60,000 nt of DNA, from NCBI GenBank assembly GCA_914767715.1, contig OU612074.1:1009501-1069500 (forward strand). The letters are read 5' to 3'. Below, one piece after another: positions 1 through 13,100 of this stretch (position 1 is its first letter; the number at the start of each line of letters is the position of its first letter). The stretch comes from Membranipora membranacea (taxonomy: Eukaryota; Bryozoa; Gymnolaemata; Cheilostomatida; Membraniporidae). The notes beneath the pieces were generated by a model. The model had not been told where the DNA came from. It worked only from the letters and a program-made list of their open reading frames with translations, and made no database searches. Position numbers and translations under genes: made by a program.

Positions 1-90
1 AGTCGAATCGAATATGTCAACAAAAATGTTTGTTTAAAGTTTGACCTGTGATCTTCTATGAACCCATGTTCGACGTACAGCCCCTGAACC

Positions 91-325
91 TCTGTGTGCA
101 CTTGTGACTTCCCCCTCCATTCTGTACAATGTTTCACAATATGACCATGTTGTACTTTGGTATGCACTTGTGACTCCCTCTCCACTGTGTACAATGTTTC
201 ACAGTTTGACCATGTTGTACTTCTGTGTGCACTTGTGACCTCCCCCTCAATTCTGTACAATGTTTCACAGTTTGACCATATTGTACTTTGGTGTGCACTT
301 GTGACCTCCCTCTCCACTGTGTACA
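91..325. repeat. Minisatellite, ~65-bp unit, ~3.5 copies
   Basis: Units beginning TGCACTTGTGAC recur at about 97, 163, 227 and 293. They alternate between two versions (a CTCCATTCTGT type and a CTCCACTGTGT type), so the higher-order period is about 130 bp. Confidence 0.8.
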
Positions 326-1268
326 GTGGCTTGAACTGCTATTTTCTTTCATATCAGGTTGTCAAATGGAAAATAGAAGTTGACAACTACAAGAACTCAT
401 ATAATTACTGTCACAACACCACAACACAACTTTAACACACTTTCCAACTGTAAAATCAGAATAATTCAACACATAAAATTAATAGACTAATAAATGTTTC
501 TGCATAGAAGAACAGATATTGGAGTACATAAGAAGATAGTGATCTCAAACTGTCCCCAATAGACGAATTACCAGGCCTTTGAAAATATAATTTTCATCAA
601 GTTGTCTTCCCTTGGAAAAGGGACAGTTCTATTGAGCACATCATTAGTGATGACAGAATTCGATCATGGAAAAACACCTTTTCCAAGAAAGCTAAAATTA
701 AGGGGTTTCCATAGGATCTTGTCAGTGTAGTGAGCTATCCGATGGCTATAGTTTTCGATAACCTACTCGGAATTATTTTCTTACTTTTTTATGTACTGCC
801 CAGTGGTTTTTTTCAGGTAATTACAGTAAAGGTATGTTGCTCATCACAGCAATAAAATTGACCTAAGGTACACCAGTACACATTATGGCATAGATATGTC
901 ATGCTATGTTTATTGTCGGCTATGATAAGGTTTAATAGAGGTATCATGTTGATGACAAGTGAGGGCACTGTGCTGTGCCTGTACCAGATTGAGTGAATGT
1001 TGGATGAGGCCTTTATAATGTAATTGTTCAGATGGCAATGTAAATTATGAGCATGTCAGTAGGCAGGTGTTACCCAACAATAACAAAAATATAAAGTCCT
1101 CTGAAGTCCTATTGTCAGTTCTGATACAAGTTGTATCAATGCACGAAAAACTATCAGATGAGGGTGACATAATTTCCAGTAGCCTACCCTCACAGCAATC
1201 ACAAGAGATGAAACCATCAAGCCTTGCCACTAGATATTGACAGGTATGGTCAATGATAACCTGCAACT

Positions 1269-1442
1269 ATGGACTTGGACACTCTTGTGGCCAGCATCAC
1301 TGAGAAAAGTGTTGACTTGGTCCATAGCCTTCTCTTCAGACTATGTCCCATGTTTAATGTGGTCCAGATGGAGAATCTACTGCGCAACAACCAGATGTTA
1401 CGACTATGGAACCTGCTCCAAAAGGAGCTGAGACTGATTTGA
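1269..1442 (+). CDS. Possible small ORF or single exon, helical
   Basis: An ATG-to-TGA frame of 57 residues reads MDLDTLVASITEKSVDLVHS and ends LLQKELRLI. It is Leu-rich and looks like amphipathic helices rather than random translation. A TAA lies just upstream in frame, so it starts here or is a 5' exon. No family is recognised; a death-fold fragment is conceivable but unproven. The overlapping longer ORFs on both strands look random. Confidence 0.3.
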   Translation: MDLDTLVASITEKSVDLVHSLLFRLCPMFNVVQMENLLRNNQMLRLWNLLQKELRLI

Positions 1443-4400
1443 GCAAAGATACATAAGGATATAAAAATCAAAAAATGGTGTATGTGCAAGAAAATACTGG
1501 TTGGTTTTGTCAAACAATTACAATTTTTTGTTACTGAAAAAGCCATGTGAACAAAGTACCACAATGCAACTTTGATCAGGGATCACCATGACAATCAGGT
1601 CTAATGTGTCACTCTAGGTTTGTTTGATTTCTATAGGATATCCATAAAATACCCTCTATGATTACAAAAATGTAACAGAATTAAATCTGAAAGAGGGTTA
1701 GTGGTTGATATTAGGCTCTTGGAAACTGTTCATTAGTATCAACTTAGTATCAAAATGAGGTGAAGTAATCATTTATTATGCTGGTTACGTAAACATTATG
1801 TCTTTATATTTTGCACCATAAACCATCTAAATCCGACCCGTAGGAATTAATAAGGGAAGTTGGGCAGTATCTCATCATGCACATATCTGAGCTTCCGGGG
1901 AAACAAGGCCAAAGGTAACTTATCAGTATCACACATAAATTTTTGACCAAATAATATAAAATTCTGTTTCACATTTTCGCTCATTGGAATATCTGTTTTC
2001 AATAGGACCATGCTATAGTCTAATTCGATTCTATGTCTTTGTGGTCACATTGTTGGGTTGGAGAGACATTGTCTTGTTCGAGACTAGAGAGAGACTGGAG
2101 ACGGCTGTCCCGTTGTTGATGTTTTCGGAGATTCCATGTCTAGAAGTGTTGCTTCCTTTAAAAAGATCAACTCATTTATGATGCATCATTTTGTGGCCAA
2201 ATATATGAGCTGATATCTGTTGTGTCATGTAGAACAATTTGTTGATATTAAAAACCAATTATTCAGAAAAATAGAAAAAAATATTTTTACACGTTTTAAA
2301 CGACCCCATGCACCCTCCCATGAAAGTATCGATCAACCATTATTACCTGTTCTGAAGGCGTAGATTGGAGGCATTTGTCTTATGAGTTCCTCCACCCTGT
2401 CTGCTCAGACTGAAATCGCACCGCTTCTGCCTTCGGTGCCTCCAGGCCAAATAGCCATAAGCCCGGAAGTTGTATTTGCAATTCATAATTTGTGCTAAAT
2501 GTAGCAATTTTTAGGACCCTCAAAATTAAATTAACAAATAACAGACACACAGAGACCACATTTAACACTACACTGCACCAGGCTATAAAAATATTTGTCT
2601 CTACTTGTTCATGTGAGCGCATTCAGCTGCACACTCATTGACAGAAAATTCGTCTCCAGCAATTAAGGATTATTGTTTCACCGGAACACAGCAAACAGAC
2701 AAACAAACAGACAAACAAAATCCAATCCAATGCTTCTAAGTACCTGTAATTACTAATTTTACAAATCAAATGGAATGTCAAGGAAAAATAGATTGTGCCT
2801 TCCCGGCCCACATAACATAATAACTATAATATATAGAGTTTTTTACACCTAAGTACTCTTTTTTTCTGGAGCAATGTGACAAGGCACAGTTATATACTAA
2901 TTCAGTACTGTGTTATAACTAACACCACAAACCCGCTATGCACCACACGACTACAGATGCCCCGCCAGCTTAACCATCAGATCTCACCCTCACCCTGTCC
3001 TAATTCCCTAATTTTACTAACTCTAACCTGGCCTTTGAGCCTCATATTTTGTAGTTATCTTATCTTTCCTCTAGCATTATCTAGTACCACGCATTATCTA
3101 GTACCACGCATTATCTAGTACTCTAGCATTATCTAGTACCACACATTATCTAGTACCACACATTATCTAGTACTCTAGCATTATCTAGTACTCTAGCATT
3201 ATCTAGTACCACGCATTATCTAGTACCACGCATTATCTAGTACCACGCATTATCTAGTACCACGCATTTTTTAGCAATACTTGTTGGATAAGGCTATCCT
3301 ATTGCTTTGCTCCACGATACCTCTCTCTTCGTTTGTTGTTGGTGCGTTAATAATTTTATGTTTGTTGGAGCGAGTGTTGCATTCATGGTTAGTTTTGATA
3401 TTTCAAATTTCTTGAATCGAGCATGATCTTAATAGAATGTTTGTATATTCCTCACTGACTGAGATGACTAGTTGATTGCAGTGCTGCGCCACTTTTCCCA
3501 TGAAGGTAAGTATAGGTATATCTACCAATCAATCATATTCATTGACAGCTTTTATGATATGCATTGGTCGACTTCCCTTTAACAACATTAAAAAAACTCA
3601 GGCAAACTGGTGTACAGAAGTTTAACGAGTGGGGGGCTGTTTGTTTCTGAATTTGTGGACCAATCGGATATGAGAAATGCATTCCAGCAACCGTACATAA
3701 ATAGACATGCTTTTTCAGGTTCAGATATGTTCCCCTAAGCCTAAACCATAATGATATCCATCAGTGATCATAATGCTGAAATTTGAAACAAATCTGAAAC
3801 TGTCTATCCATCCCGCCGAAACTAAAAGGGGCTGGCGGGCGCTTCAGGTTTATAACAATTGCCTCCATACTGTGCCAAAATAACGCACTGTTGATATAAT
3901 GATGATATTGAGGATGTTAAAAGTTATGTTTGGAATCACTCATCACAATGGAGTTGTTTGCTCTGACAGTGTGAGGGGAAAACTCCATCTTTTAGTTGCC
4001 AAAACTTAGATGGATCGGTGGCGTGACCAGGTCCCAAACTCTCTGGCGTGACCAGGTTAGATGGGTTTATTCTCGACCACGAGGCATTCGTCCATCACAA
4101 CCTTTAATGAAGTCACTATAAGAGTACAGCACCTTGTATGTCAAGTTGCCTCTGCACGAGCAATCATTACAATTTTTTTTAGCAGTTTAGATTATATTGG
4201 AAACGATATTTTTTAGTTCATTAAATGAAATCACCTCTTATGAAATAAATCAGGCCAACGGCATAACTGAGAATCACAACACCAAAATTCACATTATGTA
4301 TTAAGAAACAAAATAAAATTTATGAAATGTTTTTTAAATAAACTACGTCGACTTGATCCATTTTTTAAAATACACCCAATACCATTAGAAAATCCCCATT

Positions 4401-5507
4401 TCACCCCTTGGAATGGTCTCTGAAGCTTAACTTTAAGTTTGAGGGGTGGGTCACATAGCCAAATCTTCTAATTGAACAGTTTGTTTAAACGATAAGATTA
4501 TCAATAATATAATAGCCATGATGAGTTGTTCAATAGGCTGATGTGTGTACTTTTATTGATTTTTATCTGAGTTATGCTGAAGTAAAGAACTTCAGTCACA
4601 CCTGAATCCAGGGGGGTCTGCGTATAAACTCCAGATCGCTAACTACACAACAATAGTGCGAACTATTAACAACACATTCAGACTTATCACCCCCTGGGGA
4701 ATAGCTTGAGCCCAATTTGATGTAAATGCTAACTGTATAGCTATCCTATAATTAACCATGGCACTGTAGGAAGTGGAATTCGAGTTGATTGATTTTTTTC
4801 ACATTATTATTTATTTTTGCATCTTTTCTTTTGTTTAAACTAATCTCAACATCTTATGAAAAAATGCTTTAGAGCCAAAAACTCTACTATATAGATTTAT
4901 ATTTTATTATATTTATATTATATTATATAGATTTATCAGTTACCCATTAATTATTAAAAAAGTGAGAGCTATTAAATTTCCAGTCCGATGCTCATTCCCT
5001 ACCTGCTGCAGCTGCAGGGCAAACTGACCATAAATCAGAGTACTGTGTAAACTGAATAGTTATGGTTCATCAGTCTGTGATAATGCTATGGTGAAGAGAC
5101 AACAAAACTGTGATGTTCAACATGATCAGTTGCAAAATCAATAATTGTAACAAAGCATAGACAATAACTTATCCAAATTTATTGATATATTACACTACAA
5201 AGACTGTTTAACAAACAGCAGGAGAAATATTGGCCCAGGTGAGCAATGATCGCAGCCCAATATTCTTAACCACTCAACTCTCCGGCAGATACTGTTTGAT
5301 TGAGTTTGTAAGATTGTAAACAATGAAGTGACATTCTTTCTGGATATATACTAATATGTAAAATCACTTCATCAACACCTTTCTGAATATAAATAAAACC
5401 TGTGAGGATTTTATAATGGAGCAGCTATATCAAACTAGGAGATGTCTCGTCACTCATCATTTCAGTCGGTGGTTTTACTGATTTAATCTGAACACAAGGT
5501 CAAGGTC
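1443..5507. other. Gene-free stretch upstream of the NLR gene
   Basis: No convincing exon is seen. It holds a CAGACAAACAAA microrepeat near 2693-2720, the 17-bp minisatellite, a short duplication of TGGCGTGACCAGGT near 4018-4058 and AT-rich runs (4880-4935). The last few hundred bases should hold the NLR promoter; a TATA-like AATATAAATAAA lies near 5386-5397. Confidence 0.5.
3070..3267. repeat. Minisatellite, 17-bp unit, ~11 copies
   Basis: The unit GCATTATCTAGTACCAC is repeated head to tail, with variants (ACCACG, ACCACA and an 18-bp ACTCTA form) in irregular order. There are no unique spacers, so it is not a CRISPR-like array. Confidence 0.9.
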
Positions 5508-7151
5508 ATGGATAGGCTTCAGGTCGGTAACTCTATACGAATTCCTACAGGAGTGGACACAGAACAATACTTATCACCTAGTCTGAACAGTTCTGTCAGG
5601 TCAGTCCGGTCTCCGTCTATCCTAGTCATCGCTAGTTCTCCATCTCCATCGAAGAAGTCCAGATTCAACAACTTACAGGAAGTTCCGAAGATCCCAACAA
5701 GATCTCGGATACCGGTACCTCAAAAGACTGTGGTGATTCCAGCAAACCTTCGGAGAACTGACGTGTACCGACAACCAGTGATAGTGGGTGCCGATAATCA
5801 GATTTCAAATTTGTATAACTCAACACCCTTAGCTTATACTATGGACAATGGTATCAATGATATCAGCGCATCAAAGAACCTACCAATCCTTCCAGCCATT
5901 GGTGTCAACAATACAGAACAGTCAAACCAACAGAGACATTCTATTAAAATGCCTGCGGGTCAACAAGGGAGCTTGGAACACTCACAGATGCATACAAAAC
6001 CTTATTATCAAATGACCAACACCAAACCAGTCTTTCAGATGAGGGCGGAATATAACAACATGCTACAGAACTATCAGAAACATGGAGGTAATCATCAACA
6101 CTCTCCACATCTAGGTCAAATGAACGGTACACATATAACACCATGTGGAAGTTGTGGACGTCATGTCGCCCAAAAGCAGCCAATGAACAATCACAGCCAT
6201 AGCCATACAGCCCAGCATCAACATTATCACCCACATTACCACTACCCAAGACACGGTAATGCTCAACATAATCATCCAAACCACCACTCAACGCTTCCTT
6301 TACAACAGACTCAGGCCCATGGCAACCGAAGACAAGATCAAATACAATCCTATCAGCCAGTCATCCACTATGAGCCAAAGAGTCAGGCGCAGTTGCAGCA
6401 ACCTGAATTTGAGCAAGTTTCACGCCAGGCTTCTGCACAGAGTTCTCCAAGATTGCCATCTGCCGGAAATTACACTGATGAACATTATGTGCAACAGTGG
6501 CTGGTGAATCCGTCTCATCCCTACCAAATACCAGCACAGAACCAAGCTCAGCAACCAACACAGCATCCGGTACAGCAACCTGCACAGCAACCAGCACAAC
6601 AACCAACACAGCAACCAACACAACAACTAACACAGCAACCAACACAGCAACAACCTCAACAGGCTCCACATCAGCCCCAACTAGCGTCCTCAAATATACC
6701 CATACAACCAGCTGCACCTCATCCACAGCCAATGCAATCAGCTGGGCTACCAGAACAAAGCCAGCAACTCAACCCCATGTTAACAGCGAAACCAACCGTT
6801 CAAACCACAGCTAACCATCAATCTCACAGCCATAGTGGGCATCACAGGAAACAGCAAGCTAAGGTGCCTGAAGTCCCAATCAGATACACATTGGCACCAA
6901 CTCATCAAGTGATTAGTAAATCATCGGGAAAGCTTCTATCTCCTGAGGATGCACTGAAAAGGACCCTCAAACATAAAAAGATACCACCGCTGACTAAGAG
7001 GAACTCTCTGCGGAGTATCTTCTCTGATGCCAGCAGTAATCTGCAGAAAATTGCTGAGGAGCTGGAGGAGGAACACCAAGGTGAATCTATAGAATATACA
7101 GACAAAGAAAATGAGCTGCCAGGCACTAGTCATACCTCCAACAGAAAACAG
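5508..7151 (+). other. NLR exon 1: His/Gln/Pro-rich disordered N-terminal region
   Basis: This single 1,644-nt exon encodes residues 1-548, about a third of the protein. It has a Ser/Pro-rich start (1-60), a CxxC pair (Cys213, Cys216), a His-rich stretch (about 229-260, with many HxH and HH pairs) and a Gln/Pro/Thr repeat (about 342-390, QQPT/QQPA units). It ends in a charged segment (about 480-535) with a short acidic helix-like part. No folded domain is recognisable. The composition resembles prion-like or phase-separating regions; metal binding by the His cluster is possible but inferred. The donor at 7152 (GTGAGA) leaves phase 0, which matches the acceptor at 8300. Confidence 0.8.
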
Positions 7152-10100
7152 GTGAGAAGGGAAACCAATTTTTTTTATCATATTGCAAGGCACATTATTT
7201 CTCAAACTTCAGACAGAGACAGAACTTGCGATTTTAACCCACTTTTTTTTACACAATAGGAGGCTCACCCTCACTAGAATTTTTTCAATTTATGCTCAAA
7301 TAATGAGTTATCAACAAAACACCATTCCTTAAAAATAGATTGTTGAGTGAGTTAGTATTAAATCACTTTTTTATCTCGTTGTTATCTATCTGTTCAACAA
7401 ATCAACAATTCCATAAAAAATGACTTTATAAATGAATTTTTTTGAGGGATCTTTGGATTTGTACTTCAATGTTACAAAACAAGGTGCGAGGGCATTTCTT
7501 GTATATTGCAGTCGGTTTCGTATAAATTCCAACAACATCAGACTTCATTAATAGTTCTACCTCACAATCTGGTCAATTTTAGTTTATATCATAGCACTAG
7601 GTGAGAAATCATAGCAAAAAAACAAAGTTATGGTCCATCACTGCCCTTGATTTCGAACTACATGTACTCAAATATTGATCGGCGATGACCATTGAGTAGC
7701 GAAACGGGACCATAATTGGATCATTGTTATGACTATTGAAACCAATGATCTATATGTGATTTATTGTAGCTAAGGAAATGTTTGTCGGCTATTGATTTTA
7801 TATTGAACTCATCTTGTCTATGTGGTGATGAGTTACTGAGTGATAGCCGGTCATGGTATAGGTACTGCAGACATACAGTACTTTGATATGTGGTCCCTGT
7901 GACTGTTAGGAGAATTATAGAGTGTTAGTTTATTTCACCTGAATGGTATTGAGCATAGTTTGGTTTCCAAATTGATCGCCTATAAGCCATCAACGTCAAG
8001 TCAGTTTGTTTGATTGGCAACAGATAAAAATCAAAACAGGACTACATTTTCCATCAAATCTGTTCCATAAAATTGTATGCAGATGTTATTGCTAGTATAA
8101 ACACAATTTTTTGATACAAGTTTATAAGCAGGAGTTCAATAAAGCTCAAGAAATATTACACCTCCCAAAAATTAGCGATTGACTGGAGAGCAACAAAAGT
8201 TATCCAAATTTTGAAATATTTTACTCTTTTTTGAGCAAAGATCATGATAAGAGCATCTTGCGTTATTACCAGACTTTGTTCTATTTGAACCATTTGTAGA
8301 GTTTGTCTGATATGAACAAAATGTCAATGAGCAGTAGACAAAGTTTCCGGAAGTCTTCCCCGTCCCGGACTAACTACGCCCTCCTCTGTCGACTAATTAT
8401 TAACGGAGGATCCCAGGCTCTACATGTTGTGTTCTGTAAGATCTACCCTCCTCTTACCTTATCGGAGAATCTCGCTAAACCTCAAGTACAAAAAACTCTA
8501 CGCAGGCTCAAAAATCAGGGTAAGAATTCCTTGTCTACAATATTTGTTTGATTATCATTCAATCTTGATTTTCTGTACTTACATTACTCCAAAGCAATTT
8601 GACCCGTATTAATACCGCTTCATACGGTTAATACACAAACTTACATTAACTTTCGATGGCTGGCCGTCTCAAAGGAAAGAACATTCACTTTTCATTATCA
8701 TCTTGCATCTCATGAACAGAAATACTGACGACTGAATATTGGGAGTTGCTCTATCCTACCAAGAAGAAAACCAGAGTGAAATCTGATCAGTTTGGCTTCA
8801 CTTTGCTGCTCATCTTACTGAAGTCTGCTTGTCACCTCTCTCCACCCTATCCCAACGGCTGGTCTGAGCTTCCTCTCGCCAGCGATAGAGCCTTATCTGC
8901 CGACCTAGCCAGGCTCACCTGGTACACCTGTCACCTGGCTACCCTGGTATGTACAGTGATTGATCTCTATATTTCCATATTATCAACCACATTGAAATAA
9001 TGCACAATCCTGTTTGTATGTTAGATACTCAAGATGACAAACAACTCTGCAACTCTGTATCATGACAAACATATTTGCGTTATGTAACTGAGCCATTTTT
9101 GTGTGTTAGAGTTTGGGTTATATTGGTTGTTAGTGATTTATCTAGTATTCTTCCTATGTTGTGGACGTTGTTACTCGCTCTCACTGCCTGGCTGCCATAT
9201 TATCATGGGCCGGTCAGCTCCTTATGTGGTCATTCTGCTGGAATCAGGGAAAACTTGCAAGTTCTTATACTTAGTTTAATTTAATTTTATAATCTGAATT
9301 TCAGACATCACTTAGTGAAGACGAGTTCTCCTCAATGTGGGGACAACTCTGTGAGATATTCACCCGGTTAGCAGCAGAATCAGCTAATGTGGCAGTGAAG
9401 CGCATACATAAAGATATAATGGATCATAGCACTCAAGACTCCTACATACAAGCTATCAGCAAGGGCTATCAGCTACTACGTAATGCTTCAGATAGAGAGA
9501 AATACCTCAAGTCAAAGTCTAGTCCTAGGTAAGCGCCTTGTTGTAAAATTCAGTCAAGACTCAATTTTTTCGCTTTTGATGTCTCCTTGTTAACTTAGGT
9601 CATTCAGCAGTGAGGACATAATAAACTCAAATTATTCTACCCTCTGATCATAGTAGAAAATGAACAGGATCATTTTAATAGGAAAATGAACTTGAAGTAG
9701 AAAATGCAATTGGATTGCTTCTAGGATATGGTTGGCAGCCTTTTTCATAAAAAGAAAGGCACATTTTGAGCAGGCTCAACTTGAACGGATGCATTTTCAT
9801 CGCCTGAAATATGGATGTAGGTAGTTGGCATTGTTTGTTTTTTGGAAAATTTCACAACAGATTTATGCACCAAGTTTTTGACCCCATCTATGAATACAGG
9901 CCTGCTCGCATCAATATAAACCAGTCTATGCAATTTTTAAAATTGGTCCACTTTTTCATGAGTATCTCGAAATTTGGCTCCATATCGGAACCCGATATCA
10001 CCAGTATATCTATGAGAGGATTATCAGTATAGGGCGTCTCAATCTGAATTTGTTCTTTGCGCTCATCGTAGGCAAGAACAGTCTCTAAAACCTATATGTT

Positions 10101-13100
10101 CAACAAATCATCACCGGTCATCGAGCGGCTAACTTTCTGAGTCTGTCTTTGTGGGAGCAATTGATATGTTTTTCTCCCATATCCTTGTTTGAAGTTGATT
10201 ATGTAGAAACGGGCTTCGAAATTATCCTAATACGGTCTATGTTATTGTAACATAGGTACAAGTTTGATACAAATGGCCGCTATGGTAAAAGTCCAAACAA
10301 TGTTCAATCTTAACAGACATAAGGTCACAATTAGGCTTCAAAAAGACCGCACTGGTAGATAGGCCACAGGTTGCCCACATCTGCTCTAGGAGTTCCTTCC
10401 CCTTTGATTGGGGCACTTTGTAATCTTTAGAAACTCAGTAGTAATTTTATTCCCCTATCTATTTTGAAAAATCATCATTGCGAATATTGCAGGTTTAAAT
10501 TTCAGTAAGTAGTGACCATGCATGGGTTTGTAAGTAGTGGATCTCTATGGCTTTTAGCATATTATTACAAAGCAGGTCTAGATTTAGACAAATTAGCCAT
10601 TTGGTAGGGTCTTGATTTTTGGGATCTTTATAACAGCTAATGATTATAGTCCAAGAGGGATGCTTAATTTGGGCGAAAATATCAATTAGCTTATGCTTTT
10701 ACTATAAATAGGAAATAAGTCGTCATAACATTGATGACATGAGTATCACTGCTTGGCTAAACCTTGTTGAATATTGTTGACGTTTGATCTATTTTGTTCC
10801 TGAGCAGAAGAGGATCGCTGAAGACTGTGAGAGTTGACTCATCAATGACTGAGAAATCAGGGACGTTTGTCATCACCTCAAACAAATCTCAAACTTCAGG
10901 TGGAGCTAAGGCTTTGAAGCCATCTGCATCTGGCACTAATGTCAGTCCTACAAAATCACATTATAATCAGGGTATGTTAAATATTATATCATTTGTTAGC
11001 TTCAGTTTAAGAAAAGTCAAAGTTATCTAGGAAAGCTCACTAACCTGAGATGGCACAGTGAAAGCTTACCGGAGGTTGAATCGGTCCTCATGCTTATTTT
11101 CAGTGAATGAAAACTGTCAACAAATTATGCCGTGATTTTTCTCTTTTTGATATTTTTTTTTGGGAACTATGTCATTTCTTATTTAACTGTTTTCCGTACG
11201 GTGCCAAAAAACTCAAGTGAGAAAAAAAAGATCCAGATCAAATATAGAAAGTACTTGTGTACAGTATGTTTAAAGATTTTGGCTTACTAAATGAACAAAC
11301 GGACATAGAGAAGGCATTAAAAGTCGAAGAAATGATAATATTGAGATTTTCTTTAGGGGGATGAAGGATGCAGTAGTCTCTTTGAGGGTATCTATAAATA
11401 AAAATTGGAACTGAATGCATCAAAGTTTGATGAGCATACAAACCACTAAACAAGTTCTAATAACCTAATGCATAAACAAAAAGTATCTGACTTATAGAGG
11501 TGAGGCCATAGAGGACCTCCTGAACTTGAGTGCGCAACAAGCTGCCAAAAACTGAAAACAGTCACTAATCGGCCATTGGCAGTGACACATTGATCTTAGC
11601 CAATAGGCCGGGAAGTGATCACAATTGCTTAATCTTTGCCTGATGCCATTTAGTATCACCAGTTTGCTGTGTTTCTATTAATGAGTTACGTTACCTGTGA
11701 CTCCAGACCACCTGATATTCCTTCTCTCCTCTAGGTATGGCTCAGGGAGATAGGAATGCTCTTCTCTCCTGTTATAAGCTTATAGTGGACACGGTACAGC
11801 CTGAGGAGTGTGTGAATTATCTCGTCTCTCAGAAAATACTGTCTAAGGAGGATAAATCTAATATTCTCAGTACGACCAGAACGCCAAGGGATAAGATGAA
11901 GGTAAGTCGATCGTTCAACAATAATATATAATGATACAATATATATATATTAAATAATAATATATAATAATAGGAGCTTTATATGAAAAAAGAGATAACC
12001 TGATAATCTGATATTCTAACCTTTGTACACATCCGTCTAGCAGGAGAAAATTAATACGCGACAAAAGCATATATGACTCGCCAACATTTTTTTTGGGGTT
12101 TCTCAATCCACATGATCAAAGAAGTCTAAACCCAAAATTTGGCGATGTTACGCCATGACGTGACGTCATGACGCGACACTGAATTTCAGCAATATGTCAA
12201 AACCTATTGTCACTAACGTCCATATTGAAAGACATTGCAAGTTCTTGGAGCAAAAAATGCAGTTAATACATAAAGACTACCCTTATATCATCCAGCCATA
12301 ACAACAATAATGTTTAATGCTCGAGTTGACTTGAAAAAAATCGGCATTCAAATCCACATACTGATAGCTAAACCACAAGTGTTGACAATGCTATAAAGAA
12401 AGTGAGCTGTGTCAATTGCTGTCCAAGGTGGAGAAATGTGATTACCCTAGTGCCCTCACTAGCCCAGTGCCAGTTGGAAATTTTGAATTATCTTACTCCT
12501 AAACTAGTAAAATTTTTTACTAAAATGCCCCTTTGCTGTACAAAACAAGAAGTATAAATTTGTGAAAACAGTACTGAGACCGCAATATTTTTCCTGCTAG
12601 GGGCATCCTCCAAAGCCTTGGTGAGGGCACTACGCATTTATTTTGAACCAAATAAAATTTTCGTATTGGAGAGGGGGTATAATTAGAATGCCCATCATGC
12701 AGTTTTCCAGAGGCAGGTTGTAAACCCAATATTCTTTTTTCCAGGCTATCTTCAAATAAAATATATATTGAGTGAACAATTGCATGGGAACTCCCTACAA
12801 ACATATCCTTTTTGTGTATTCCCAAGTTCCATATCAAAATCTCTACTCGAATTGAAATAAATGCCTCATGAATACAGAGGAAAATCCAACCATTTATGGT
12901 TTTTTTGTCTGATATATTTCTGCACCAGATTTGGCGTAGTAATATAAGTCTCTAAAATCCAGTCATTTTGGTGCATTTTACAACAGTTCACAAGCTGGCT
13001 TATTAATTCTGTCTGTTATTATAGAACTTTCCTTCTCTAGTACTTGAAATTCATGTCAAGGCTTGTTCCTAGGATTAATTATCACAAATTAATTTCATTG

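Noticed and set aside
3070-3267. CRISPR-like array
   Set aside because: The units are contiguous with no unique spacers, and the genome is eukaryotic.
6361-6732. Long minus-strand frames rich in Val/Leu and Trp/Cys opposite NLR exon 1
   Set aside because: They are mirror translations of the CAA/ACA repeat that codes for the Gln-rich region.
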